DNA from: Clostridia bacterium
GTDB taxonomy: Bacteria; Bacillota; Clostridia; UBA1212
Reading direction: 5' to 3'
Assembly (NCBI GenBank): GCA_017461545.1
Contig: JAFTXP010000018.1
Coordinates: 20,670 to 84,669 of the forward strand
DNA length: 64,000 nucleotides
Shown: positions 16,949 to 26,715 of the stretch, in pieces
How the letters are laid out: the number at the start of each line of letters is the position of its first letter
Position numbering within the stretch: the first letter of the stretch is position 1
Made by a program: the position numbers and the translations under genes
Notes under the pieces: model-generated
Told to the model about the DNA's origin: nothing
What the model saw: the letters and a program-made list of their open reading frames with translations, nothing else
Database searches by the model: none

Positions 16949-19900
16949 ATGACAAAATTTAAACAGCTACTATCACTAGTGCTTGCAATATGCATTCTCA
17001 GCGGAATGAATATGCTGCATTTGAATAGCAGCGCATCTTATGCAGAAACATTACCGGGAAGAACAGATAACAGTGTTTCTGAAAATTTCGAAATTCCAAA
17101 AACAACAAAAGATTCTGAACTACAAACAAAAGAACTTGTATCAGAGTTGAAAGAAGACAGTCTTATCATGGACTACATTGACGAAAGCACTTTTGTTGAG
17201 TCAAAGCACGTAGCCCGTCTTAAAGATAAGGAAAAACTAAACACATATGTGTTCTTAAACAATGACGGCTCGGAATCTGTGTACATTATGGAGAAAAACG
17301 TAAAATACATTTCAGATGACGGCAAAACCCATGAAAAAAATATTTCATTGATACACGAGGATGAGTCATATAATGTAAAAGACAATGATGTAAATGTATC
17401 TATTCCGGAAAATCCTACGGACGGAATAGAGCTTGGTTACAAAGGCAGCAATGTGAAACTTATTCCGCAAAATGGCAGTGCAGATGCAACTGCTGCCTTA
17501 AATTCAGCAGACAACAGCATTACATACGAAAACTATTTCGGAACAGGAACTGATCTTCGATACACACCTCTTCTTTCGGGTATAAAGGAGGACATAATCC
17601 TTTCTTCGTATACAGGTGTAAGTTCTTTTGAGTTTATCCTTTACACAAACGGACTAAAAATATTCTCGGAAGAAGGCAGTTACTATCTTGCTGCAAATGA
17701 AGGTGTAAATGATAAAATATATTTGGGCGATATTATCGTATATGATGCGGTCGGCAGACCGGACAACGGAACACTTAAAATAGAGACTGTTTCAGAGGGC
17801 TCGGAATACATATTAACAGTATCCGCAGACGAAGATTTTCTTACAGATCCTATGACCATGTATCCTGTAGTGATAGACCCGACCCTTGAGATTTGTGACA
17901 ACGTACAAGGTCTTAATTCAATAACAGACGCGACTGTATTTAAAGGTTTTCCGGACGAGAATTTCGGTGACTATCAGTACTGTACACTGGGACAGATTAA
18001 TTCAGGATACGGAATCGCAAGAACAATTATTCGGTTCGACGGATTGGCATCAAGCGGTATATATAAGTCTCTTGCTGCATCTGATATAACAAGTGCAAAG
18101 TTCTATGTAAGAGAAGCCACCGGTGTATCAGCAATAAACGTATCGGTTCATTACAATCAGAGTACCGCCGCATGGACAGAAACGGGAGTAACATGGAATA
18201 CAGCTACTTCCCAGATATCAGATGCCATAGCTACTGCAAATCTGTCAAATAACGAGTGGACTCCGTTTGAACTGACAGATTATGTCAAACGCTGCAGAAC
18301 AGGTGAATTAACTCTTGATTCAGGCCTTGTGATGAAACTGACGGGAAGCGAAACATCAACATATACTCAGTTTAATTCATCCGAGCAGGCAACCGCGGGT
18401 TTTCGCCCTTATTTGGTATTGACATATTCAGGTGATACTACAATTACTTTGAACAAAACAAGTGTAGATATTGATGAATTTAATAATATGACACTTGTCG
18501 CGACTACGAATCCTGCTAATTTGGACGTTGATTGGTCTTCCAGCAATACAAGCGTTGCAACGATAAGCAGTAAGGGTGTTTTACGAGCTCGTAAAGCAGG
18601 AGTTACAAGAATAACAGCTGAGATAGAGGGTACAAATGTCCGTGCGTATTGCTCTGTTTATGTAACAGTATCAGACGGTATTTATGTTATAAAAAATATG
18701 AGTAACGGAATGGTTCTTGATGCTGCAAATAACGGTATAGCAAACAATACGAATGTACTTTTGTGCTCAAAGAATAGTTATTGCGGAGGCCTCAATCAGT
18801 GTTGGAGAGTAAAACATCTTGGGTCAGGTTATTACAGTGTGAGACCGCTACATAAACTTGATATGTGTCTTTATACAGATGGCTCAAATGTTACGGTTTA
18901 CAGCAGTAGTCTTAATGAGCATATAGACACAACCCCGACGAGTAAAAGGTGGACCATTACATATGAGATTATAGAAGGAACTTCCGAAAAAGGATATGTA
19001 TTTAAAACTTCCGGTGGTTCAAAGGCTCTGACATATGCTGATATATCCAATTCAAACAACGATGATGCGATAGTTTCGCCCAGAGTTTTGTCAGACAAAA
19101 AACAGTATTGGACATTATCTAAGGATGCTTCGCTTCCGGCAAGCGGCGTACGTGTTTATGATGTTCATAACCCGGGAGTTTTCTATGATTCGAATTATCA
19201 TCCGGGAGAGATGTTTACAAGAGAAATGTGGGTAAATTCAAGCAATAGTCTTCTTGGATTAGGTCTCAAAACTGCTTATTACAGCTCAGATATAACTGAT
19301 TCAATATATCAGGATTTTGAGTTTTCCTCATCAAATTCAGGTGTAGTAAGTGTTGATGAACAAAGTGGTAGGATGACGTCACATAAAGTTGGCACAGCAA
19401 CAATAACAGGATGTAATAATGTAAACAACGACTTGTCTTACTTTAGAATTAAAATTGTAGTTGTAGCTGTAAAAGAAGGAACTTACTATATAAAGAATTT
19501 TGGAACTTCGCATTATTTACAGCTTGACGATGATCGTTCTTCAAATTATTCTGAATCAGGAATTATTATGGAACAGCATGAATTTGATGGCAAAGAATAT
19601 CAGCAATGGATAATTACTTCTCTTGAAAACGGATATCACAAAATTGAGTCAGTTGAGAGCGGCCTTGTTTTATCTGTAAGATCAGGAGAAACATCTACTG
19701 CCAATGTTAATATAGTTCAAGAAGCATATACCGGTGCATTAAGACAACAATGGGTAATAACTGAGGCTGATAGTGGCGCATTAATAATAAAAGCACGTTC
19801 TTCTGAGGGGAACTCGGTTAATCTTGTTATGGCTCTCGGTGCAGGTTCTAATAGCGCAGATGGAGTAAATATTCAACAGCGTAAATATGGTAGTGTTAAT

Positions 19901-21022
19901 AAGTATACCGATGAATGGTGTATTAGGACAGTTGAGTACGCATACTCAATCGGGGGCGAAATTAATGATGGCGATAATGCGATAGAAGCTGCTGATAATT
20001 GGCGACTTTGTGGATATACATCTTATTATGATATTACTCCAACTGTAGAGGATCTCTGTCAGGATTTTTTAAATAGTGAAATAGTATATTTTTCAAGTCA
20101 TGGAGAGCAACATGGACTTGATCTTCCAAATAATGTAGCATTATCGGATGGAAAACATCTTAATAATCCTAATTACGCATTTATAGATGAGTATTCTCTA
20201 CCTAATGCAAAATTATTTGTTTACGCAGCTTGTTCAACTGCAAGTTTGGAAGATGGAAGTGGATATAATTTGTGTACCAAAACAATTGATGCTGGTGTAG
20301 ATTGTGTTGTTGGGTGGCCTGTTGATATTTATGTTGATGACCAAACTGATTGGTTTAAACATTTTCAAAGTGCTTTAATTGCGGGTGGTAGTGTGAAAGA
20401 TGCACGAGATTATGCAAATGGTTTTAAATACTATGATAATGAATCAATTAAATCATGTATTATATTTGGAAATCAAAACCTCGTTGTAAATAAAGATTTA
20501 TCAATAGATGCCATATCTGCATATGAAAACATTAATGAACCTTTGATTTATACTAATATAGCATGTGAGAGTTATGAAGAAAATGCGATAAAGGCAATTC
20601 TTGATAGTAATTTTGATACATTTTCTAATGATGAAGCAATTGTCACTGTGACTCCCACTAACATTGCAAAAACTAGTTGTGTAATTGATTATATTTACTT
20701 ACATAATGGTTTTAATACAAAATCAGGATATTCGCTTATTGTAGAAGATGGTATGATTGTTGCAATTAGGGATAATACTATTAAAGCTGAGATATGTGAA
20801 TCAATGAATATTCCGGAAGTTACGCAGGAAATAATTTCTAAAGCAAAAAAACAGGCTGTATCAGAAGTATGTGCTATTGATGAAAACTATCGAATAGTAG
20901 AGCAACAGGGGGAAAAGTATTTTGACGTAGAAACTGCAAAATACTATTATAAGGTCATGACTGCCTATGAAACCCCGAATAATGCACATGGCGGAATTAC
21001 TACTATGTATGAATTAATCTGA
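16949..21022 (+). CDS. Large secreted protein: DNRLRE-like, Ig-like, ricin-type lectin domains and a CHAT/caspase-like C-terminal domain
   Basis: 1357 residues. A signal peptide (about 1-33) is followed by a region of unclear fold, a DNRLRE-like beta domain (about 315-490, with IIRFDGLAS and TGVTWNTATS), a Big_2 Ig-like domain (SSSNTSVATISSKGVLRARKAG, about 495-575), a ricin-like beta-trefoil (DGIYVIKNMSNGMVLDAANN), a second Ig-like module near 745-840, and a second trefoil (EGTYYIKNFGTSHYLQLDDD). From about 1000 onward a caspase-fold domain shows FSSHGEQHG with His1051-Gly1052 and VYAACSTAS with Cys1095, the spacing and context of the His/Cys dyad of CHAT, gingipain and caspase peptidases. 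Ricin-type modules suggest glycan binding at the cell surface or outside. The C-terminal third is visibly more A+T-rich than the rest. A lipoprotein gene follows after 11 bp. Confidence 0.8.
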   Translation: MTKFKQLLSLVLAICILSGMNMLHLNSSASYAETLPGRTDNSVSENFEIPKTTKDSELQTKELVSELKEDSLIMDYIDESTFVESKHVARLKDKEKLNTYVFLNNDGSESVYIMEKNVKYISDDGKTHEKNISLIHEDESYNVKDNDVNVSIPENPTDGIELGYKGSNVKLIPQNGSADATAALNSADNSITYENYFGTGTDLRYTPLLSGIKEDIILSSYTGVSSFEFILYTNGLKIFSEEGSYYLAANEGVNDKIYLGDIIVYDAVGRPDNGTLKIETVSEGSEYILTVSADEDFLTDPMTMYPVVIDPTLEICDNVQGLNSITDATVFKGFPDENFGDYQYCTLGQINSGYGIARTIIRFDGLASSGIYKSLAASDITSAKFYVREATGVSAINVSVHYNQSTAAWTETGVTWNTATSQISDAIATANLSNNEWTPFELTDYVKRCRTGELTLDSGLVMKLTGSETSTYTQFNSSEQATAGFRPYLVLTYSGDTTITLNKTSVDIDEFNNMTLVATTNPANLDVDWSSSNTSVATISSKGVLRARKAGVTRITAEIEGTNVRAYCSVYVTVSDGIYVIKNMSNGMVLDAANNGIANNTNVLLCSKNSYCGGLNQCWRVKHLGSGYYSVRPLHKLDMCLYTDGSNVTVYSSSLNEHIDTTPTSKRWTITYEIIEGTSEKGYVFKTSGGSKALTYADISNSNNDDAIVSPRVLSDKKQYWTLSKDASLPASGVRVYDVHNPGVFYDSNYHPGEMFTREMWVNSSNSLLGLGLKTAYYSSDITDSIYQDFEFSSSNSGVVSVDEQSGRMTSHKVGTATITGCNNVNNDLSYFRIKIVVVAVKEGTYYIKNFGTSHYLQLDDDRSSNYSESGIIMEQHEFDGKEYQQWIITSLENGYHKIESVESGLVLSVRSGETSTANVNIVQEAYTGALRQQWVITEADSGALIIKARSSEGNSVNLVMALGAGSNSADGVNIQQRKYGSVNKYTDEWCIRTVEYAYSIGGEINDGDNAIEAADNWRLCGYTSYYDITPTVEDLCQDFLNSEIVYFSSHGEQHGLDLPNNVALSDGKHLNNPNYAFIDEYSLPNAKLFVYAACSTASLEDGSGYNLCTKTIDAGVDCVVGWPVDIYVDDQTDWFKHFQSALIAGGSVKDARDYANGFKYYDNESIKSCIIFGNQNLVVNKDLSIDAISAYENINEPLIYTNIACESYEENAIKAILDSNFDTFSNDEAIVTVTPTNIAKTSCVIDYIYLHNGFNTKSGYSLIVEDGMIVAIRDNTIKAEICESMNIPEVTQEIISKAKKQAVSEVCAIDENYRIVEQQGEKYFDVETAKYYYKVMTAYETPNNAHGGITTMYELI

Positions 21023-21033
21023 TTGGAGGATAT

Positions 21034-22218
21034 ATGAAAAACAGGTGTTTGATCATTCTTATGCTGCTGATTTTATCTGTTCTTATGCTCTTTTCGGGAT
21101 GTAGTGTGAAATACGAAGCCGGAAGCATTAAGGTTTCTCACACAAGATATCCTACTGACGTGATTTATTTATCTGGTGAAGATTCGGACGTTGTACTGTC
21201 TATGTTTAATACTGCCGATTGGGTGCCCAAATTAACACAAACAGCTTGTTCCTGTGTTTTTTCACTGACGGATTCAAGTGTAGATTATTCTCCTGAATCC
21301 GGATTATTCAGTGATAAAGTTAACGAGAGGACTCTTTTCCTTTCCGAAGAGCAAAAAGAGTATATAAATTCATTGATTGACGATTTGTACGGAATACAAC
21401 AGGATATTTATATTCCCTCTAAATTAGCAGAAGTGTACGAAATTAAAAGTGAGGGAAATTCTGCGGTTGAGTATGAAAATCCTATTTCGGATGAAGTGAT
21501 TTATACAACTGAAAAATCTGTCGGCGAATTTTCAAGCATAACGGTTGACGAGAAAGAATACGGTCTGAGATACGAAAGTACAATGTTTTATCCTGTGGAC
21601 AATCGAAAAGTACATAAGTACAATGTGGACGGAGATAATGACGGAATTGTTTTGTTGCACGAGGATGGTTCGGTATTTGCACTTCTGAACATGGAACTTA
21701 CAAAAATCGAAGTTTCCGAAAAATCACGGGATGAAACGATGATTTCCGGTGTAATGCAAGCTTTCGATGACTTGGTGGATTTTTCAAAGTATGACTGCTC
21801 GCGAATTGAAGGCCCGATATCCGATACTCCGATTGCGTTTGGTTCATACAAGATAATGTTCTATAATGAGATTTTAGGATATATGACTGATTGTTTAACC
21901 ATTTATGCTACTGACGAGGGTATTGTAACTGATTTGTGGAATTCGGAAAAAGGAATTGACACGGACGATATTTCTGGTGAGATAAACGAAAATCTTACCG
22001 ACAATTTTTTGATCGGAAAGATAGATCGCATGTACAGAAGTCGTGATACCGAATATCGAGGTCATACTGTTGTATATTGGCCGGAAATGAAAGTCTATAA
22101 CGGTGAGCTGTGTGTTTATTATTCTGTGAAATGTGAGTTATATGACAAAACTGACGGAAGAAACTATACTGAGAAGTGTGAGCTTTTAATCCCTGTCCGA
22201 TTGATTGAAAAGAAATGA
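21034..22218 (+). CDS. Hypothetical lipoprotein, partner of the CHAT-like secreted protein
   Basis: 394 residues. The N-terminus is a classical lipoprotein signal: positive start, a hydrophobic stretch and the lipobox LFSGC, with Cys23 as the lipidated residue. The mature part is a mix of beta strands and acidic loops with no domain I recognise. GATTGGAGG precedes the ATG. The 11-bp spacing from the large secreted protein and the terminator after it indicate a two-gene operon, so a chaperone, anchor or inhibitor role for its neighbour is possible but unproven. Confidence 0.75.
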   Translation: MKNRCLIILMLLILSVLMLFSGCSVKYEAGSIKVSHTRYPTDVIYLSGEDSDVVLSMFNTADWVPKLTQTACSCVFSLTDSSVDYSPESGLFSDKVNERTLFLSEEQKEYINSLIDDLYGIQQDIYIPSKLAEVYEIKSEGNSAVEYENPISDEVIYTTEKSVGEFSSITVDEKEYGLRYESTMFYPVDNRKVHKYNVDGDNDGIVLLHEDGSVFALLNMELTKIEVSEKSRDETMISGVMQAFDDLVDFSKYDCSRIEGPISDTPIAFGSYKIMFYNEILGYMTDCLTIYATDEGIVTDLWNSEKGIDTDDISGEINENLTDNFLIGKIDRMYRSRDTEYRGHTVVYWPEMKVYNGELCVYYSVKCELYDKTDGRNYTEKCELLIPVRLIEKK

Positions 22219-22281
22219 ATTGCGGATAATATAGTTTGGAGATTTAAAAACACCGATAAAACCGCTGAACAACCTACAGCA

Positions 22282-22323
22282 GTGCAACTGATTACATAAA
22301 AAGTGTAATCGGTTGCACTTTTA
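22282..22323 (+). terminator. Terminator after the lipoprotein gene
   Basis: GTGCAACTGATTACA pairs with TGTAATCGGTTGCAC (one G-T pair) around a TAAAAAG loop and is followed by TTTTAT. Confidence 0.85.
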
Positions 22324-22334
22324 TCTATTCACTC

Positions 22335-22363
22335 TTGAAAAATCCCAGAAAACTATGTAAACT
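22335..22363 (+). promoter_or_regulatory. Promoter of the ROK kinase/deoC operon
   Basis: TTGAAA (22335-22340), a 17-bp spacer and TAAACT (22358-22363), about 45 bp before the ATG, directly after the preceding terminator. Confidence 0.6.
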
Positions 22364-22407
22364 ACAAAAGTTCGGTATTCCGAAACATGTTTGAGGTGGT
22401 GAAATAA

Positions 22408-23364
22408 ATGGCTGATTTATACTTGGGTGTTGAAATCGGCGGTACAAAACAGCAGATTGCGGTTTGCGACGAGTCGGGGAAGATTGTTCGCATGGAGAGT
22501 GAACGTGTTGTCCTTATAAACGGCGCATCTGATATCTGTGCGTGGATAGAGAAAACGATTGATAAATTGCTTAATGAATTTTACGATGTAAAAGCAATCG
22601 GAGTAGGTTTCGGAGGGCCGCTTGAGTCTGCTACAGGACGCGTTATAACATCTTTGCATGTTCCGGGTTGGGAAAACTTTGAGCTTAAAACATGGCTTGA
22701 GAAGAAGTATCCTTTGCCGGTGACAGTTGTAAATGATACAGTTGCAGGCGGCTATGCAGAACTTAAATTGGGCAGCGGACGAAATTCAGATAAGTTTTTC
22801 TACACAAATATCGGTACAGGCATAGGCGGTTCGTTGTTTGTAAGCGGCAAGACCTGGGACGGCACAGGATACGGCGGTGCTTATTTCGGAAATACATATA
22901 CTGTCGATTGGACATCCGATGAGAAAAATGCTGTCGAAAGGATTGAAGCACTTTGCAGCGGCGTTCAGATAGAAAAGCGATTGAGAAAAGACGGATATGT
23001 TCCGCAGGATTCAATGCTTATGCAGCTTTGCGGCGGTGACCGCAAAAAAATTGACTGCCGTATACTAAAAAAGGCGGCAGAGGAGGGCGACACTTTTGCT
23101 TTGGAGGAGCTTGACCGCATAGGTCATACTTTCGGAATGGGTGTTGCAAACCTTGTGACAATACTCAGTGTTGATACTGTTGCAATAGGCGGCGGTGTTG
23201 CAAACTTAGGAGATTTGATTTTAGAGCCTATTCGCAAATATGCGGAAAAGTATGTATTCATATCGGGCAAGGACCGTTTTAAAGTGGTTCAATGCGAACT
23301 TATGGATAATAATGTGCCGGTAGGCGCAGCGCTTTATGCGAGAGACGGCTTTGATACAATATAA
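22408..23364 (+). CDS. ROK family sugar kinase/glucokinase-like protein
   Basis: 318 residues. N-terminal phosphate-binding motif GVEIGGTKQQIAV near residues 6-18, the second signature GVGFGGPLES near 71-80, VVNDTVAGGYAE with the catalytic aspartate near 110, and NIGTGIGGSL near 132. There is no N-terminal helix-turn-helix, so it is an enzyme rather than a NagC-type repressor, and the usual zinc-binding cysteine cluster of many ROK kinases is not present (only ALCSGVQIEKR). The sugar substrate is unknown. GAGGTGG precedes the ATG. deoC starts 24 bp downstream. Confidence 0.85.
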   Translation: MADLYLGVEIGGTKQQIAVCDESGKIVRMESERVVLINGASDICAWIEKTIDKLLNEFYDVKAIGVGFGGPLESATGRVITSLHVPGWENFELKTWLEKKYPLPVTVVNDTVAGGYAELKLGSGRNSDKFFYTNIGTGIGGSLFVSGKTWDGTGYGGAYFGNTYTVDWTSDEKNAVERIEALCSGVQIEKRLRKDGYVPQDSMLMQLCGGDRKKIDCRILKKAAEEGDTFALEELDRIGHTFGMGVANLVTILSVDTVAIGGGVANLGDLILEPIRKYAEKYVFISGKDRFKVVQCELMDNNVPVGAALYARDGFDTI

Positions 23365-23388
23365 ATTTGAAAGTAAGAGGTATTAATT

Positions 23389-24111
23389 ATGTTAGAAAAA
23401 GGCTATGATGCAAGCTATGCCAAATACTGCGACCATACAGTATTACGTGCATACACAACAACAGAAAAAGTTAAAGAGTTTTGCAAGGAAGCAATCGAAT
23501 ACGGTGCAGCTGCGGTTTGTGTAAATCCTGTTCACGTAAAGCTCGTACATGAGCAGCTTGCAGGTACAGACGTTAAGACTGCAACGGTTATCGGATTCCC
23601 TCTCGGAGCAAATAAGACAGTTATAAAGGCTATGGAAGCCTTGGAGGCTGTAAAAGACGGCGCAGACGAAGTAGATATGGTAATCAATATCGGCGCTCTT
23701 CGCGGCGGCGAAACTGATTTTGTATACGAGGATATCAAGGCTGTTGTAGACGCTGCAAAGGGCGAAAATAAGGATGTTAAGGTTAAGGTTATCATTGAGA
23801 CCTGCTACCTCACAGACGCAGAAAAGGTACTTGCGTGCCAGCTCAGCTTAAAGGCAGGTGCAGATTTTGTAAAGACTTCGACAGGTATGGGCAACGGCGG
23901 AGCAACTCTCCACGACATCGAACTCATGATAAAAACTGTTGACGGAAAGATGCAGGTAAAAGCTTCCGGCGGTGTTGACAACAGAGCTGCTGCATATGCT
24001 TTTATCAATGCAGGCGCAGCCCGTCTCGGTGTAAGCCGTGTTCCGCAGATCGTAAATGATGACACAACTATTCAGTCAGCAGCAGCGACAAACCAGCCGC
24101 CTAAATTCTGA
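23389..24111 (+). CDS. deoC: Deoxyribose-phosphate aldolase
   Basis: 240 residues, near the family length. The class I aldolase features are present: VKVIIETCYL, the Schiff-base lysine in FVKTSTGMGNGGAT and the second active-site lysine in QVKASGGVDN. DeoC splits 2-deoxyribose 5-phosphate into glyceraldehyde 3-phosphate and acetaldehyde in deoxynucleoside salvage. The residue after TSTG is Met instead of the usual Phe, a minor change. AAGAGG precedes the ATG. Co-transcription with the ROK kinase suggests joint use in sugar or nucleoside breakdown. Confidence 0.95.
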   Translation: MLEKGYDASYAKYCDHTVLRAYTTTEKVKEFCKEAIEYGAAAVCVNPVHVKLVHEQLAGTDVKTATVIGFPLGANKTVIKAMEALEAVKDGADEVDMVINIGALRGGETDFVYEDIKAVVDAAKGENKDVKVKVIIETCYLTDAEKVLACQLSLKAGADFVKTSTGMGNGGATLHDIELMIKTVDGKMQVKASGGVDNRAAAYAFINAGAARLGVSRVPQIVNDDTTIQSAAATNQPPKF

Positions 24112-24131
24112 TAAATAAAGTGTTTATCCAA

Positions 24132-24175
24132 AATCCGCCAATGTTATTAAATAATAGCATTGACGGATTATTTAT
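24132..24175 (+). terminator. Terminator after deoC
   Basis: AATCCG-CC-AATGTTATT and AATAGCATT-GA-CGGATT form an imperfect 17-position stem with a 4-nt loop, followed by ATTTAT. The T tract is weak. Confidence 0.6.
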
Positions 24176-24184
24176 ATTCTATTA

Positions 24185-24566
24185 TAATTTCCATTTGTTG
24201 CGGGCTATGAAAAAGCACGAGGCCCGCACGGGTTTCAAATAAAAATATTTTAGAAGCACGATTTTTGCATCTGTGCCAACATCCTTTCACGAAAAGCAAA
24301 GTTTTCGTAAGAGGATAAAACATCTCCTTTCCGAAATCAAAGGGGGATGTAACACATTGGATAGTTCTGTTTCTGCAGAACCATGATTTGCCTTTATCTT
24401 AGGCAGATTGGAGAGAACTCATGCTGCAGTTACCTGTTTGCGATTGCCAGCAAAAGCAACGGTAATTTGTAAAAAACTCTTTGCGGGGGCTTTGTTTTTC
24501 GTCCGGTGTGGGGTTCGCGCAGAGCTGTATACGGCTGTACGCGGTCTTTAAAGCCGCAAAGGGTGG
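24185..24566 (+). other. Structured intergenic region upstream of the polyamine transporter operon
   Basis: About 380 bp without a gene. Several consecutive inverted repeats are visible: GCGGGC/GCCCGC near 24199-24229; ATCCT...AGGAT enclosing ACGAAAA/TTTTCGT near 24290-24315; CATCTCCTTT/AAAGGGGGATG near 24328-24356; a GTTCTG/CAGAAC element near 24364-24382; TGCCT/AGGCA near 24390-24408; TTACC/GGTAA enclosing TTTGC/GCAAA near 24426-24466; and CTTTGCGG/CCGCAAAG near 24479-24560, which closes just before the ribosome site of potA. I do not recognise a described riboswitch class. It may be a long leader RNA or hold a small RNA. Confidence 0.5.
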
Positions 24567-24575
24567 ATGCAAAAA

Positions 24576-25706
24576 ATGAAAAATGAAAAAAAGAATGTAG
24601 TAGAACTCAGAAACATCACCGTAAAGTTCGATGACGATGTCATTCTGGACGATATGAATCTTTCTATAAAAGACGGTGAATTCGTAACTCTCCTCGGACA
24701 GTCCGGCTGCGGAAAGACAACAACCCTGCGAATAATTGCGGGATTTGTTCAGCCAAACAGCGGAGACGTCCTTTTTGAAGGCAACAGGATAAATGATGTG
24801 CCGGCACATAAGCGCTCGGTAAATACCATTTTCCAGAAATATGCCCTTTTCCCGAATTACAATGTATATGACAACATCGCTTTCGGTTTGCGCATCAGCA
24901 AGGTGCCTGAACCGGTTATAAAAGAGCGCGTTGCCGAGATGCTCAAGCTTGTAAATCTTGAAGGCTTTGAAAAAAGAAGCGTTGATAAGCTTTCCGGCGG
25001 TCAGCAGCAGCGTGTTGCTATAGCGCGTGCCGTTATAAACCGTCCTAAAGTTCTTTTGCTTGACGAGCCTCTTGCGGCTCTCGATGCAAAACTTCGTAAG
25101 GATATGCAGAATGAGCTTAAAAATATTCAGCGCCAGCTGGGTATCACTTTTGTATTCGTTACACACGATCAGGAGGAGGCGCTTTCTATGTCGGATACCG
25201 TCGTTGTAATGAACGAAGGCAAGATTCAGCAGATAGGAAGCCCTATAGATATATATAACGAGCCGCAGAATGCCTTTGTAGCCGATTTTATCGGAGAATC
25301 GAATATTCTTGACGGAATAATGAAAGAAGATTTTAAGGTGTGTTTGGACGGCTATGACTTTAAGTGCCTTGACAGCGGCTTCGGCAAGAATGAGCCTGTC
25401 GATGTAGTTATTAGACCTGAAGATGTAGATATAGTTCCCGAAGAGCAGGGTATGCTCACGGGAGAAATCACTTCTGTTACATTCCGCGGCGTGCATTTTG
25501 AAATAATTATAGATGTTCAGGACTTTAAATGGATGATTCAGACCACTGACGAACACAAGGTAGGCGAAAAAGTCGGACTTTATATAGAGCCCGATGCCAT
25601 CCATGTAATGAAGAAGTCAAAATATTCCGGTCAGTTCGGTGATTACAGTTCATACAGCGACGAACTTGACGAATTAAGTGTTGTAGAGGAGTCAGAAGAT
25701 GAATAA
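24576..25706 (+). CDS. potA: Spermidine/putrescine ABC transporter ATP-binding protein PotA
   Basis: 376 residues from the ATG at 24576, which has GGGTGG nine bases upstream; the ATG at 24567 directly abuts that site. Walker [12 protein letters not shown]-loop, signature [14 protein letters not shown], Walker [13 protein letters not shown] and H-loop THDQEEAL are all intact. The C-terminal region from about 235 on is a TOBE-type regulatory domain ending in an acidic tail. It powers uptake of polyamines together with the next two genes. Its 3' end overlaps potB by eight bases, indicating translational coupling. Confidence 0.92.
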   Translation: MKNEKKNVVELRNITVKFDDDVILDDMNLSIKDGEFVTLLGQSGCGKTTTLRIIAGFVQPNSGDVLFEGNRINDVPAHKRSVNTIFQKYALFPNYNVYDNIAFGLRISKVPEPVIKERVAEMLKLVNLEGFEKRSVDKLSGGQQQRVAIARAVINRPKVLLLDEPLAALDAKLRKDMQNELKNIQRQLGITFVFVTHDQEEALSMSDTVVVMNEGKIQQIGSPIDIYNEPQNAFVADFIGESNILDGIMKEDFKVCLDGYDFKCLDSGFGKNEPVDVVIRPEDVDIVPEEQGMLTGEITSVTFRGVHFEIIIDVQDFKWMIQTTDEHKVGEKVGLYIEPDAIHVMKKSKYSGQFGDYSSYSDELDELSVVEESEDE

Positions 25707-26715
25707 GGGGCGTTCGGTAAAAACTACCTTACTTAATGCGCCTTATGTAGTCTGGTCTGTAATATTCATAATCATTCCTTTGCTGATGGTAGCTTATTAT
25801 ACATTTACAGCAAATGTGGAATATTACGACATATCGTTCAGCACTGCTGACGGAACCTCGTATTCATACGAAATAGACGGCGCAACCGTAAATAATATAG
25901 AAGAAGCAAAAGAAAAGGCATTGGAGCAGGCCGGGTTGAGCGGAGAAACTGCGGCAAATGTCACTTTCAGCGAGGCGGCTTCGCAAAGCAGAACGGAGTT
26001 TACGCTCGAATATTTCCGCGAGATATTCAGCAAGGACATCGGAAGGGCTTTCGGAAGATCGTTTTTGTACTCTATCATAGCGACGGCTCTGTCGCTTGTT
26101 TTGGCATATCCTTTTGCGTATGTTCTGAGCAGATCGAGTGTCAAATCGCAAAAAATGCAGATGATGCTTATAATGCTTCCGATGTGGATGAGTATGTTGG
26201 TCAGAACATATTCGTGGATGAATATTCTTGAGAAAAACGGTCTGATAAATAATTTCCTTGAGCTTATCGGACTTGAGCCGGTGGAGATGCTCGGAACACC
26301 TGCTGCGGTTATACTCGGCATGGTATACAATTATTTGCCCTACATGATATTACCGATTTATACTGTTATGTCAAAAATCGAACCGTCACTTCACGAGGCG
26401 GCGGAGGACCTCGGCTGTAACTGGCTGCAGAAGTTCAGAAGACTTATATTGCCGCTCAGCGTTCCGGGAATAATTTCGGGTGTGATAATGGTATTCGTTC
26501 CTTCAATATCGACTTTCTATATTTCTCAGAAAATGAGTAACGGAAAAATAGTACTCATAGGTGACCTGATAGAAGCTCGCATAAAGAACAACTATGCAGA
26601 CGGCGGTGTCAATGTCGGTGCTGCTATGTCGCTTGTACTCATGGTTATAATATTTATCTGCACAATCATAATGAACAAATTCTCTGACGATGACGGAGGT
26701 AATATTGCGATATGA
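25699..26715 (+). CDS. potB: Spermidine/putrescine ABC transporter permease PotB, with an extra extracytoplasmic insertion
   Basis: 338 residues with about six transmembrane helices and the permease EAA-type loop [21 protein letters not shown] near residues 232-252. Between the first helix and the rest lies an unusual hydrophilic insertion of roughly 60-70 residues (about 36-100) that contains ITASAEE-like helical text around [12 protein letters not shown] and predicts outside the membrane; typical PotB proteins of about 280 residues lack it. It overlaps potA by eight bases and the next gene by four (ATGA). Confidence 0.88.
   Translation: MNKGRSVKTTLLNAPYVVWSVIFIIIPLLMVAYYTFTANVEYYDISFSTADGTSYSYEIDGATVNNIEEAKEKALEQAGLSGETAANVTFSEAASQSRTEFTLEYFREIFSKDIGRAFGRSFLYSIIATALSLVLAYPFAYVLSRSSVKSQKMQMMLIMLPMWMSMLVRTYSWMNILEKNGLINNFLELIGLEPVEMLGTPAAVILGMVYNYLPYMILPIYTVMSKIEPSLHEAAEDLGCNWLQKFRRLILPLSVPGIISGVIMVFVPSISTFYISQKMSNGKIVLIGDLIEARIKNNYADGGVNVGAAMSLVLMVIIFICTIIMNKFSDDDGGNIAI

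Noticed and set aside
24340..24370. GGGGGATGTAACA resembling the 5' end of tmRNA
   Set aside because: The rest of a tmRNA (tRNA-like ends, tag frame) is absent; the match is short and by chance.
24399..25604. 401-codon open frame on the minus strand opposite potA
   Set aside because: It is antisense to an intact potA with all ABC motifs, is rich in Tyr/Ile/Asn as expected of a reverse-frame shadow, and has no ribosome site or recognisable domain.
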